Positions 11,592 to 23,769 of a DNA stretch of 64,000 nt are shown here, one piece after another. The notes beneath the pieces were generated by a model. That model did no database searches. It had not been told where the DNA came from and saw only the letters and a list, made by a program, of their open reading frames with translations. The stretch lies in NCBI GenBank assembly GCA_028671895.1, contig CM053809.1, positions 35,315,501 through 35,379,500 on the forward strand. Reading direction: 5' to 3'. Both the position numbers and the translations under genes were made by a program. Source of the stretch: Oenanthe sinensis (Eukaryota; Streptophyta; Magnoliopsida; Apiales; Apiaceae). Numbering within the stretch: the stretch's first letter is position 1; each line of letters starts with the position of its first letter.

Positions 11592-13400
11592 CATATATAT
11601 TCAAGTAATGGGGATGACTCGCTTTTCTTTTAGCAATTAGCAATTAGCAGCTATGGCAAGTTGACTAACCGGTCACCACCATTACCTTTGTTGTTGAGGC
11701 TGACTATGCATTCCATTAATTATTCAGGCATGAAGCATCTTAATATTTATGCACTTATTCACTACAATAATTTAAGAATGTCAATCGTTGTTTTATTTTC
11801 TGCTATGATCATTATTCCGATCTAGCATCAATATAATTGATAATTTCTATTAAATATTCTTGCTGAATCTTGCATATATAATCTTGTCTTATCCAATTCT
11901 TTACCATTTCCTTTTTTTATATCACATCCAATTTTTTACATTTCAAAATTTTCTAAAAATAGTAAATTTTTATATTATAAAATTTACTCTCACTCACTAC
12001 TTTTCTCCATTTTTCAAATCTATCAATTGATCTCACCACTTCATCCACGTTTCCTTCTCTTTCATACTGCTTTATACATTTTTTTAAACTTCCGTGTCCA
12101 ATCCAAATGTAAACAAATGGGTGGGACGGAGGGAGTACCTATTTATTTATTTATATCTTTTTTTGAGTCGAAAAGTGTCAAATCAATTTCTGTCTCGCAT
12201 CTATTTTCCCCTACGCGTGATAATATAGTATAAATATATTTATTTATATATTATCAAGAGAGGATAGATTTATTTTAATTGATCGATAGCCAATTTAGAT
12301 ATTCATATTTTTTTCCCGTAACACTATTATTAGGAGAAATCGAGAAGAGAATAAGCTCGAAATTATAATTACTTACGGAGTTGGCTGAAATCTGAGAACT
12401 AGAGCACAACCCCATTTGACTTTAGCTTTAAAACCAAGTCAATCAATTCAGGGAATCAAAACCAAAACAACAATTTCATAAAGCATTAGATTCAGATTCT
12501 GATCATGATAAAGAATATAACTTGACTTTTCTATAAGTAGTCTGGTGAAGTAGACCGATTTGTCTCTCCATATTCTGAACTCAGGTGCATCATTTTCAAA
12601 TTAAAAAATTATACTTTATAGTATTTTATTTACAAAATATAAAATTTTGCGAATTTGATCCTATACGCTATACTTGATTGATGTAAATATTCAAGAACCA
12701 TATCGTAGCACTTTGGTTGAGTTTGGACTGTGGACCAAGTTTTATGGGAGTGGATCCATCAATCTTGAGGCAACTGGATGGTATTAGAGGCTAGGGTGGG
12801 AGAGATTTATTTTAGATACTAATTTTGATTATTATTGTCTATTATATTTCACCTTTCTTAACTTTGAATTATTTTTAGTTGCGTTGGCTAATGGACCTTG
12901 CTGCAAAAATGTAATGGCTTCAATTATTTTTAGTTGCCATAGAGGCATTACATTTTTTGAGTTGTGTTTACTACAATATTACATTGTACAATATGCAAAA
13001 CCCACCTGCTGCTGGACTTCTTGACATGGATGAATATGTTTATTCCTAACACATTGTAATAAGTGTCTGTTTAAGAACATTCACTGGATAATTTTCTCAT
13101 GCATTACAGCTATCTCATGTCAAATAGGAAAGAAACGATATACAACCCCACTTCTCCAAGTGACTACTTTATCTGAAGAACAAAAGAATTCAGAACTGAT
13201 ACAAGTCTGCATCGCCAACACATGCAGTACAATGCTATCTAAATAATCAATTCAATCAAACTTACATGTCGAAATCAATCTGAGATCGAACCATTACACT
13301 TAAGAGAGAGACAGCATTTAAATATTCTTATCAAACAAATAAATACACAAACCTATACACAGGATGCAAACTCAGCTCGTGGAAAAGGATATATACAGAT
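11592..13400. other. Intergenic between MYB side and COI1 3' end
   Basis: No gene seen. It contains a truncated Stowaway-like MITE (about 11880-12135) and, from about 13050, the COI1 3' UTR on the minus strand. Confidence 0.6.
11880..12135. mobile_element. Stowaway-like MITE, left end unclear
   Basis: The right end reads GGGACGGAGGGAG followed by TA (12136-12137), the classic Stowaway terminus. Just inside is the sequence AAATGTAAACAAATGGG, common in this MITE type. A clear matching left terminus was not found, so the left coordinate is a guess and the copy may be truncated. Confidence 0.5.
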
Positions 13401-16400
13401 CTACGATGTATTCAAAGAAATTGGATTTAAAGGGATGACTGAATCTGGAAAATCTGTTCTTTGTCCAGCTAAGGAATAATATGCAAGTATATGTGCAGGT
13501 TGTTCAGTTTCAACAGGCTCTCCAAGGGCATCAGCACGAATGTCGCGTCTGGTAGGTATCAATTCGATATTCCAGAAAGGGCGAGCCATGGCTAAGAGAC
13601 CGTTACCTGTCTGGGATCTTCTATATCCTTGCACCCACAAGTACCTCAAGGAAGCTAGCTGCAACGCAGCAATAGCAATTGCATTTTCACTGAAGGAACA
13701 ACCCCTCATTTCTAGCTTTTGCAAGTTAGGGCAACCTCTAGACAATGCCAGAAGCCCAGCATCCGACTGCCCTACATAACCTAGAAGCATCCATCTAACA
13801 TTTTGGCTGTATTGCCCTATAAAACTAAGACCCATATCTGTCAATCCCCCAAGCCGAAGATATATGGCAAACCTTCTAAGCTTATGGCAACCTCTTAATA
13901 GAGCTTGGACTCCATTGTCAAGCGGTAAATCGGCTATGATTTCTTGTTGATCAAGCAATACCAATCGAAAATCACAAAGATTTTTCAAGTGTCTGCCCAT
14001 GCATTCTAAAGACTCATTTGTAATATCAGTAACATATACGGCCATGTATTCCAATTTAAGACATCCTTCTGCCAGAGATATTAATCCTCTCTGTGTCACA
14101 ACGCCTTCCACGTCTTCCATTTCTTGTTCATCTGCACCTCGCTCAATCCTAAGCCGCCTCAGTTTCTTGCAAGAATTTGCAAGGACTCCCAATCCTCTAT
14201 CACCAATAACGTTCCTGGTCTGTCCAAAAGAAAAGAAAGAGAATGACAACACAAAAAAAAGGAAAGAAAAGATGAGTACTATATAGAGTATATTGTACAA
14301 CTCCGTTATCAGTATTATATATGGTACAATGTTATCGTAACTAAGTAGGCATATGCATATTTAAGATATAATCTATTCGATAAGTAGCCCAGAAAGCAGA
14401 GCTGAAAGAGAGACTGATAACTGTAAGAAACCAGGATCTGAGCCAACATCTTTGAAGACTCCAAATAAGTCAATACACAGAAGAAAAGGCACAATTTCCT
14501 CCCGGCCTAGTCATTCTTATGTATATGCATCTGTTTCTAAAGATTGGATGACAAAAAGGAAACAAGTTCTATATACAGCTTCTCATCTACATATCAAAGA
14601 AATAGTAAAAAATTATCACTGCAGAGAAACAGGCTAGAATTTGTGAATTTACCTCAAGTATTTCCAAGTTGGGACACCTTTGAATCAATAGACAATGGTC
14701 CTCTGTGTCGAGAAGAGCATAGAGAAGATCTAATTTTTTTATTCGGGATGCCATAGGAAATACATGGGGTAATTCATGCTTCCCCAAGTAAGTTAGGCCC
14801 AAGATACATAATTTTGGGGGAATAGGTACAATATTATACTTTTCTGGTTCATCATTGAAGGAACCCCCACCAAATTCTTCTAGTGCAGATACAGCCCCAA
14901 AGAAACCAACAAGGTCCAAAATTTCACAATCGCTAATTTTGACTGAAACTAAAGATCTACAGTTATTGGCTATAAGTTCAAGGTCGTGGTAGCTGACTTC
15001 AGCGAGATCGGTCATATAAAAATTAAGTGTTTCAAGAACTGTGTTGTGCAATGCAAGCTCATGTAACCATTCCCCGCTATTCTCAACAATTGAGCTTTCT
15101 TCCATATATAAAGTTCGTATATTTCTGAAAACATGGAGTGCATCAAAAACATACACAGCATTATCATGAAAAAAGCTTCAGAACTAAATGATCATTTAAA
15201 ACCAGTTATTTTGTGCTAAATTATAGTACTTTGAAACTTGACTAATTATATTCAAGCATTCCAAACCACAATCACTCAGTCTTAAGTAACAAATAGATAA
15301 AAGTTTGTTATTCTCAGTTCTCTTTACTTGAATTCCAATAACCTGATCCAGTCTACTGTTCCTGTAAAATAGAACTATTTATACAACTTAATATCTCCTG
15401 AAATCGACATTATAACAAATCAAATTTTACTGGTGAAACCACCAGGAAATGACCGTGATGGTAAGCAGAGGCAACTCTGACTTCCAAGAATTAAAACTCA
15501 CTGGGGCCAAAAACTTTACCCAAAAAGTACAAGTTGTCCTAATTTTTCATTTTGAGTTATAGTTGATTATACAAGTACATAGTAAGAAAATGAAAATTTT
15601 GAAATGATACTCTACAGGGTTGCAAGATTTGCCAAACAGTAAGCACGGGTAATTCTAACTTGCTTGCCCGGATTTAGAACTGATTGGAGGCGGAAACTTA
15701 ATTATACCAAATTTAAAAATTACAAGTTATAATTTTTTTACTAACGTGGAGTCGTGGACCATAAAAACTTTCAGCTTGCTTTGTAAAACCATACCAAGTT
15801 CCATATACTTTCCCCATGTTAATTAGGCGATTGGCAAACAAACTAACTTTTCCCCAAATGTACCAACCTATTTACTTGTGCCATCACATATCTTATCATA
15901 TCCATTTTTAGTCACATACATTAACTAATCTCAGACCATAAAAGCCCTCATTTAACTAATAACATTACAACTAAGTAGTAAAAACTTAAGACACACAAGT
16001 GATTATTGAACATCTCCAAAACTTGCATAAAGCCGCATACACATAAATATTTTCAGATGCTAAAAATGTCGAACCAAATATTCTTCTCTTTTAACGTCAT
16101 TAATTGGTTCTCACAGTTTTAGTTATCATTCGAACAAGACCCTAATCACAAAATAAACTAAGCAAAAATCACAAAACCCAACAAAGAATCAATCATAAAA
16201 TCACAAATTATACCTGCAAGAACGAGTAACATGTAACAGGCCATCAGTAGAAAATCCAGAACACTTGTCAAGTCTCAAGACGTGGAGCGTCTTGCCACGC
16301 GCCTTAGCAAGCATGATAAGATCCTCATCCTTAACAATCATACGTCTAAAATGAAAAGATTTAAGACAAACAAAGCTCCTAGAAAACTCAACAACCCAAG

Positions 16401-16695
16401 AAGTAACATAACCACCCCAGTCCTCAGGAATCAAATTAAACATAGCAGCTCGTGGCTTACCCTTGAGTTTAACAGACTCTATGTGACTAAATCTAGTTAA
16501 TAACTGCTTAGGTGTGCATGTGTAACAGAAGGCGATTGTGATGTGTTTTCTTGTGAGCGCGTCGAGCTGGTACCATCTTTGACAGACCAAGGAGACTGAT
16601 TCACGGTCCTTTGGATCGGTTATGTAAGGGATTACACACTCGAAGATTGTGTCTGGCATGGTTATGTGACTTGGGTTTGTTGTCCGCTCGTCCAT
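13401..16695 (-). CDS. COI1: COI1, F-box/LRR jasmonate co-receptor
   Basis: Three exons on the minus strand: 16695-16214, 15124-14653 and 14219-13401. GT-AG borders and phases agree (Arg split AG|A at the first junction). Total is about 590 residues, close to Arabidopsis COI1. The N-terminal F-box lies at about residues 13-58 (MPDTIFECVIPYI ... VCQRWYQLD), and the rest is leucine-rich repeats. The loop GKPRAAMFN carries Arg82, Met85 and Phe86, matching the Arabidopsis ligand-pocket residues near Arg85. Family role: substrate receptor of the SCF-COI1 ubiquitin ligase; jasmonoyl-isoleucine glues it to JAZ repressors, which are then degraded. The C-terminus ends after DFPDSVIPLNPIS. The start ATG at 16695 begins MDERTTN. 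A GA-rich tract and GCGCGCGC lie just upstream at 16716-16745. Confidence 0.96.
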
Positions 16696-17911
16696 GCTTG
16701 TAAGAAATGAGCGAGATATGAGAGAGAGAGAGTGCGCGCGCGCAAGTTGTGCGGCGCAAACGTAAGAAAATCAAAAGATGGAACAAAACGAAAAGATTTA
16801 ACGGTTGGGGTGGGGAGATGATGTAATAAACTGTATTATTTTTGGACAAGTTGGTGATAATGTTATCATAACATAATTAGTTCGGAACTGACTTATATAT
16901 TACTGTATTTTAATTTAATTGATTTTTAAATTTTAATATAATATATTTAAGTACTAGAGAAAAATTAAAAATAATATCATACTAGCTAGTTGAGGTATGA
17001 TAAATGTTGAATATTGTTACAGTGACTAGCAGCAGTATATTGGATCTGTTGGTAAAAAGGAGTACTTGTGATTGATCTTTGTTAGGAACACACTTCAATT
17101 CGTGATGATGTGATTTGATGGCAAAATTCTCGTATCTCATTTTCGGCAACGGTAAGAGCATGTGTAATAATTAAAAAAAATAATTGATTCGTCAACCGAA
17201 TTAACAAAATTTAATAATGCAGTAATTTAGTTATTCATTAATAAAATTAAAGTTTGGATCAAGAATATTTTCGCATGTTACATAAATTAGGATTATTTTA
17301 AATATAACTAATTATTATAATTAATACTATTGGAGTATAATTACTTACCGGTTCAATAAATTTTAGATAATCATTATTTTATATTATTTTAACTAACAAT
17401 ATTTCCCTAAAAATGTTCTAACCACTTCATCAAAAATGGATGGATTGATAACTATCAATTTGATTGACGGACTAAAAAATGGCCGGTGCATTAATAAAAG
17501 TTCATCAATTCCTTAATGGGTTGAACAAATCGATCAAGTATTTTATTTTGTAATTGTTGCATAAAAAATAATAAAATAATTATTTTTTTATAGTAACAAA
17601 TTCCATCAAATCAATTAACAAAGAGTTTATGGATGAAAATGTTCTAAAGAATTGAAATTATAAATATTCAAAATTTATTTTACGAATAACAAAAATAAAA
17701 TTTAATTCAACTCGATATAAAAAAATTTCGAGAAAGAGTTCAAAATTATGATTAATAATTTGGGACCCAATTAGTCGTACGGGGTGGGGTGCTTCCGAGA
17801 AAAATGAAAAATCTGATATTTTACCAACACCTTTCTATGAATAGATAGGAATGAAAGTTCAAATTTTTTTAATGAGGTACAATATATGTTAAACTCTGTG
17901 TTGTAAAAAGC
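16696..17911. other. COI1 upstream region, AT-rich
   Basis: It holds the COI1 5' leader and promoter (minus strand), including an AG microsatellite and alternating GC at 16716-16745. The part from about 17150 to 17660 is AT-rich and may be an old MITE (ends GAGCATGTGTAAT and, reversed, GAACATTTTCATC), but the match is too weak to call. No gene seen. Confidence 0.5.
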
Positions 17912-18482
17912 GACTACCCTATATATGGCCTTCTATAACATAAAAAAATGTTACCTTAGACCCATTTTTTTGTTATCATAGGCCAAAAATGAGTTAAGAT
18001 AACATTTTTTCTCTGTTACACTCTCAGCCGCCTATGGTAACATAGACAATCTTGTTATAATAGATATCTATAGTAACACATATGGAAGCCTAAAATAACA
18101 TTATGTCTATGTTACAACAGATGTTGAAATTTTGAAAAAATGGCGTCAAATTGAGTGGGGCCCACTTTATGGAGGCCCCATTTTTTGGTGGGCATCACTT
18201 TTTGGTGAGACCCACTTTTTGTACATTGTTGTTTAATCTATTACAATATCCTATATTGCCAATTGCCATCCATTGAGTGTTACAACATAAAACTCCATAA
18301 AAAAACAATTTAAAAATTGCATTTCCCAATAAAAATAAACCAACCGCAATTCAATCATGTTTTTAGTGACCAATATATATCATCTACTAACAGAGTTAAC
18401 ATTCATCAACAAACAAGTACTACAATTTAAACTAAAACCAGTATAGAAACAAAGTAGTAGAAATAACTTAAAACGTAAATGT

Positions 18483-18644
18483 CTAAGAGGTTGTGCCACT
18501 AATCACATGAGTACCATCTCCTCTGGCAGTAGAAACTAAGGATAAGTTGTCCTCCACCTTTTGATTGACCTTCGCATCCACCCTCATGTTCAGCTTTGCT
18601 TCTACTCCTTGAACAAGGTCATGTCGTATCAATTTTGTCAATTC
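18483..18644 (-). pseudogene. Putative terminal exon of CACTA element ORF (coiled-coil tail)
   Basis: On the minus strand, an acceptor CAG at 18647-18645 is followed by a 54-codon open frame ending in TAG at 18485-18483. It begins ELTKLIRHDLVQGVEAKL and continues with repeated VxxKV/VEDNLSLV-like heptads, a charged coiled coil. This resembles the C-terminal tail I associate with CACTA/En-Spm-linked plant proteins (inference from memory). It lies downstream of the PARP-like exons on the same strand, so a transcript could fuse them. Whether it is expressed is unknown. Confidence 0.5.
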
Positions 18645-18914
18645 CTGCATATATGAATCTCCGTTAATATATATAATTTTGATATCGAATAGGTAGAAAA
18701 ATATAAAAGGACACCCTGAGCAGCAATTTGCTGAGACATGGTGATCAGACCCTTGATGAAGCCAACACAGCTTTAATATATAACTTTAAGCCCCTCATTA
18801 TCCCATGTGACCAGAAAATATATAACTTTTGTCATACCTACGTTTCTCCGATGACCCACTGCAAAGGAAGAATTTCAACATATTCAAAACTTTTGTAAAA
18901 AAATTGCATGCTGA

Positions 18915-19957
18915 TCACTGATCACACCAAAGCAGAACTTTGTTTGACATCTTTTTGATCTCAGAAAAGGATGGGCAAACGCTCACCTCAACCACAAATA
19001 TATTCTCAACTGACACAGAATAACTCTGAAACATAACAAAGAATGACGGTTGGGATCAAAATAAGCTTGATATACATAATAGGAAAATAAAGAGCAACTC
19101 ATACAATATCTCCGATTTCGACAGGTTCATAAGTCTTTTCCAGATAGTTCATTATCATCTTGTAATCGTCAGAATCATTCTCAACAGGAGTTATTGCACA
19201 ACAAACCTTTTTATAACACTCGGTGAGTGGATCGTCAAGGGTATAATCTCTCATGTTTCCTACAAGGTGCGAAGCTGCAATAATGTCTCTAACAGTCTCG
19301 AAAGCAGATGCAGCCTACACCCGTAAATAACAAGTTAGCAAAGTAAATATCCCACTATCACCAATAACATGTTAATAATGTTGTGAATATTCATATCAAA
19401 CAATTACGTATTACATGGTCTGCCATATATCTTTAAAGCTCTCGAAAATGAATGGTCTAGTGGAGTGCAGTAGAGTAAACCATCTTTGGCTGAAGTCAGA
19501 CCACACAGCCATAGCTTTCTGCCCTTCCACCTTCCACCTTCCACCTTCATATCTTTTATCTTTTCTACAAATTCAAGAAGGGTTTCTTCACCTTCCATTA
19601 TGGTAACAACTCTATGCAAACATAAAATTACTATGCACTCATGTCTATTTTTTGTCTGTTTTTTTACACAAGAAAGCTTACATATTTGTAGGTGAACATC
19701 CGAAAGCATTCCCATAGGAAAATCAGGGGCATTCATTCCCATCTCCATTAGAGCATACATGTAACAAATAATAATGTAGAAAGTACAATTGTTGCCAACA
19801 GTGCAATCCAAACTCAAGCCGGAAATATAAGACTACCTACCTGTATATCTCCTGACTGCATAAAGTTTGCAACCGCTGGATCCAGTTTGCAGTGAGTGGC
19901 TGCTACTCCAAGCTGATGAAGCCCAAGGCCACCATATCTAACATCGTAACCGTCCGC
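18915..19957 (-). pseudogene. PARP3: PARP3-like gene fragment inside the CACTA element
   Basis: Minus-strand pieces in order: 19957-19841 (GLGLHQLGVAATHCKLDP, the start of the PARP regulatory domain); about 19770-19660 (YALMEMGMNAPDFPMGMLSD); about 19595-19412 (EETLLEFVEKIKD, then in another frame VWSDFSQRWFTLLHSTRPF); 19314-19105 (FETVRDIIAASHLVG ... SDDYKMIMNYLEKTYEPV); 19025-18987 (YSVSVENIFVVE); about 18983-18920 (SEIKKMSNKVLLWC). These follow the order of plant PARP3 from the regulatory domain into the first part of the ADP-ribosyl transferase domain; the rest of the catalytic domain and the N-terminus are absent. Damage: a 7-bp unit (GTGGAAG) is present three times at about 19535-19556 and breaks the frame, splice borders are lost around the second piece and near 18920, and a stop follows KVLLWC. 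I judge it a captured, decayed copy. PARP1 as source is less likely. Confidence 0.72.
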
Positions 19958-20067
19958 CTGCACCAAACAAGCACCTCAAAACATCAAATATACACAATAA
20001 CTTATGCACGTCATTTCAAAGTGATATCCACAATAACCATGTATACATACATAGATAATCATGTATC

Positions 20068-20418
20068 CAGTGACGGACCAGAAGAAAAATTGAGTGGGGC
20101 GCCATATAAATTATAATATATTATAAATAATTAATATAATATTATTATAAACTATAATAAATTATATACAAATATTTTCATTAATATGTATTTTTTAAAA
20201 TATTTATTCCATTTTATTGATAATATTTATATATATTTTCTCTTTCCCCTTATTATTACTAATATTTTTCATTCTTTTTTCTTATTTTGACAAATTTTGG
20301 GAGACACTTATAATTTTTTAACGCGGGCACAATAATCACAATTTTATAATTTAACTAGTAAAATCAAAATTGAGTGGGGGCCTCTCCTCCCACTACTTTG
20401 CATGTCAGTCCGCCCCTG
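20068..20418. mobile_element. hAT-like MITE nested in the CACTA element, 351 bp
   Basis: The left end is CAGTGACGGACC, and the reverse complement of the right end is CAGGGGCGGACTG. Flanks are CATGTATC (20060-20067) and CATGTACC (20419-20426), an 8-bp duplication with one mismatch. Sequence next to both ends repeats AAATTGAGTGGGG. The interior is AT-rich without coding. The insertion is younger than the host CACTA element. Confidence 0.82.
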
Positions 20419-20879
20419 CATGTACCAACATACAAATGGCAAAAAATAGATAACATGTAATAAACACAATGTGTCGAACACATTCAAAATCAAACAAACA
20501 CTACTTTAAAAAATCAGAATAATAAATAAGAAAGAAAAATATATTATCAATAAAAAATTTCTCCGACAACAATACCAAATGAGAATTAACGAAACGACAG
20601 TTATATTATCAACAAAAATAATATAAACACAGAGAGAGACAAAGACATGGAGAGGGAGAGGGGGAGAGTGAGAGAGACAGAGATGTAAACACAATAAAAA
20701 AAATCGAACAAATACAAACAAAATCAAAGATCTAGATACAAACACATATAAAATTATTAAAGTAGACAACACAAACACTAATTAAAATCTAAATTGTAAG
20801 AAGGGTTGTACCTCAAAACGCAATTACAACATCAAATAACTTGATTTACATACCTAATAGCCTGAACTGCAACCCTTGT

Positions 20880-21068
20880 ACTAAAGAGTGAGAGTGAGAG
20901 CCCAAACCCAATTGCAGCCGCTTGTTTCGAACCATAATTTGAGATAATGTTCTTGACAGCCTTTTGTTTTGAGAGATTTTGAGATAATGAGAGCGGAGAG
21001 CCTGAGAGTACTAAAGAGTGAGAGCCTGAACTCAATTGCAGCACCTTGTTTCGAACCCTAATTTGAGA
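20880..21068. repeat. Internal direct repeat in the 5' part of the CACTA element
   Basis: Two copies of about 60-65 bp, at 20880-20945 and 21010-21068. Each runs from CTAAAGAGTGAGAG through CAATTGCAGC and CTTGTTTCGAACC to AATTTGAGA. It lies in what would be the leader of a minus-strand element transcript. Function unknown. Confidence 0.65.
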
Positions 21069-22679
21069 GAGAGTGTGTGTTTTGAGATAGTACAATGTGC
21101 TTTGAGTATTTTAGGGTGCCCGCTTTTAAATTTTCAGTTTGCGCTCCTAATTTTTTAAGTGTCTTTTAAATATTTCAAAGTACCGCCTTTAACATTTTAA
21201 GTACTTTTTAAATATTTCACATATTTTATTTATTTATATTTATATTTATATTTATAATTTTAAAAAAAATATAATTTTTTTAATTATTGATATTAAAATT
21301 ATTATAATAAATTTTTATCTTAATTAATTTTTAATAATCCATAAATATTACAAACATTTATTTTCTATGATAAATGATTTAGTAATTTCAATTAAAATTT
21401 AATATTTTTCATAAAATATTTTATTTAATATCTAAAATAAAATCTATTCATTTTAAATTAAAAAAATATTCAAATATTTATAAACGGTAAATAATCCATT
21501 TAATTGGTGAACTCTTGCTTTCTATAAGAACACTATTAATTATTTTGTTGAAATTATTTAATTTTAATATTAAATAAATATTCAATTCTGAATTTTGAAT
21601 AAAAATTAAAATTTTATTTGTTCATTGTCCAAGGTAACACAGTCTCATGTGTTACCAGTTTGTAACACTTTTTATAACTAGAGTAACACACGTGTATGGC
21701 TATAGTAACATCCAAATCATAGCGTTGCGATAGGGTAAAAATTGCATAGTTACTGCAACATCTGAGAATTTAACATCATGCAATTTCGTTGCGATAAGAC
21801 ATCTATAGCGTAGTGAGTGGAAATCGGAATTAGACGGTGAAGGCAAAGAACAGAAATTAATCGGGTGAATCGGACATTAATCGGAATGATTAATTGAATA
21901 ATCGGGCATTTAATCAGTTCAATAAGCTACCGAACATGGATTAATAGGTGATTAAACTTGGTGTAATTGCAAACATAAACTTTGTTTAGCAATATTGTAG
22001 AAGAATGGTAGTAACAAAGTATACAACTGAAAATGACAATGACTCAGGAACTTCCCATCGCCTTCCTTCCTACTTGTATATTCTTTTTGTAAAGTTATAT
22101 ATGCATTCTTGCTCTTTCATTTACTATATATGTTTAGTTGACATTTTTTATCCAAACTATTGTTGGTCCACCAAAAATTAAGTAATAACTTTTCAATATT
22201 CAAACCTACATTTAACTTTTAATATATTATTAAAATCGAACCGAAGATAATACGCCAACAAAGCAGTCACAAATAAATTTTTAAATACGGTGATTGTTGA
22301 TTGATTATGAGGTGTTAACAAATTATACATTCCTTGGTGTGCTATTGATTTCTTCAACGAAAAAGATTAAAAATAATTCATGTCGTAGTAGTAGATATGG
22401 TAAATTCTTCAATGATTATTCTCTCATCGATCTAGAAGGTTTGCATGCATGTAAAGAATTAAGGGGAATCGCAGGGCCATTGGGCAGAACTATTATCTAC
22501 ACACAGAATAATTACAATTGTCGTCAAGTTTTACCATTCTTGGCATCTTTAACATATGAATTATGTTTAGTGTGAAAAATTGTTTAGATTGTGATAGGAT
22601 ATGGTTCACTGAACCTGCAATCTAGCTAGTCTGCAACACTACTATTGTAGATGCAGCCAAACATTAAACTTGCGTTCAA

Positions 22680-23455
22680 TTCGCATGAATGGAATGGGAC
22701 CAGAATGGAATGCTGGTAAAAATGGAATGAGTAAAGGAATGGAATAACGAATCATTCCTTTCCTTTGTTTGCTTACCAATTTTTTTAGAACGGAATGGAA
22801 TGAAATGAATTATTACATTATTTGATTATTTATTTTAACCTTCAATGAAAATGAATATTAATTATAGGCAAAATTTTATCGCGAAAAAATTCTAAAAAAT
22901 AATTTTCTCAAAAAAAGAATTCCCAGAAAAAAATTTCAAACAAAAAATTTCTTGAAAAAGACTTCCTGCGAAAAATTTGTCGAAAAAGAGGTCCGGGAAA
23001 AAAATTTGTTGAAAAAATCTTCTACGAAAAATTTCTCGAAAAAATATCTCGAAGAAAATTTCTGGAAAAATTTTCTAAAAAAAAGTTTCCAGAAAAAATT
23101 TCTCAAAAAAAATTCCTGGAAAAAAGTTTCTACAAAAAAATGGTCCCGGAAAAAAATTCTCGAAAAAAAGAATTCTTGGAAAAAAATTCTCAAAAAAAAA
23201 AGTTTTCGGAAAAAAATTCACGCAAAGTTTCCAGTAAAAAATTTATGAAAAATATATAATACTCTGTGATTTAAATGAATGGGTCTATCCCACATGTTTG
23301 TAATGGAATAAAATTGAACAATAATGATGAAATAGAATGTGAGAGGAAATGATTGATTTCATTCTTTAATCCAAGTAAATAGCCTAAATATTCATTCCGA
23401 CTGAAATGGTAATTCCATTCCTGCCAAAATCTATTTCATTCCTGCGGAGCCTAAG
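22680..23455. repeat. TGGAATGG-ended repeat with a GAAAAAATTTCT-type minisatellite core
   Basis: The ends carry inverted ATGAATGGAATGG-like sequence (left about 22685, right about 23400-23445 reversed), as in the other TGGAATGG repeats of the window. The core 22880-23245 is a degenerate array of about 15-25 bp units alternating A-runs with TTTCTCG, TTCCTGG or TTTCCAG. Long Lys/Phe-rich open frames on both strands here are translation of the repeat. Confidence 0.65.
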
Positions 23456-23769
23456 TTTCTTACTACCATCACTCATTTTTAAATCATTAATTTCCTCATT
23501 TTTGCTGTAACCATAAAGTCATAGTTTATACACAATTTCAGCTAATTAAAGTATTACTCCATTTGGTGTGTGGCTTACGACTTTGATACATACAAGATAG
23601 ATGCATACAAATAAAACTATGTATTTTGATGACCTCATATATTATCATTAATTATTAGCTATTTTAAGATCTTTAAGTGCAGGTAGAAATTATTGAACTA
23701 CAAACAAGAAATATAATTAAAGATGTTAGAGATTTTGAAAATAGTGTGAGGAAAGTATATTGTTTAGTA

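Larger units (their letters stand above)
17912..21815 (-). mobile_element. CACTA-type DNA transposon carrying host gene pieces (Pack-CACTA-like), 3.9 kb
   Basis: The right end is GTAGTG at 21810-21815, i.e. CACTACGCTATAGATGTC read inward on the minus strand. The left end at 17912 reads GACTACCCTATATATGGC, the same terminus with its first C changed to G. Flanking triplets AGC and AGT match at two of three bases. Both subterminal zones (about 17930-18130 and 21630-21790) carry many GTTAC/GTAAC units in both orientations, the usual arrangement of CACTA transposase-binding sites. A terminal exon typical of CACTA-associated coiled-coil proteins is at 18483-18644, and PARP3-like exons lie at 18915-19957. 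A hAT-like MITE (20068-20418) is nested inside. No full transposase was seen, so the element is probably non-autonomous. Confidence 0.75.

Noticed and set aside
10574..11594. Arg/Ile- and Tyr-rich open frames
   Set aside because: Translation of the CGGATA arrays of the hAT-like element.
13540..14286. Plus-strand open frames over COI1 exon 3
   Set aside because: Antisense shadows of a clearly coding exon.
17150..17660. MITE with GAGCAT-type ends
   Set aside because: Terminal match is too short and no target duplication is visible.
19404..19817. A single 137-codon minus-strand gene
   Set aside because: It reads through two PARP-like exons and the intron between them and then leaves the frame; better explained as a pseudogene fragment.
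20506..20778. 90-codon hydrophobic minus-strand frame
   Set aside because: Low-complexity sequence with a GAGAGA tract in the leader of the CACTA element; no protein signature.
22294..22575. 93-codon open frame on the plus strand
   Set aside because: No recognised similarity, no promoter or splice context, AT-rich repeat neighbourhood; could be chance.
22936..23248. Long open frames on both strands rich in Lys or Phe
   Set aside because: Direct translation of the degenerate A-rich minisatellite; no gene-like composition or neighbours.
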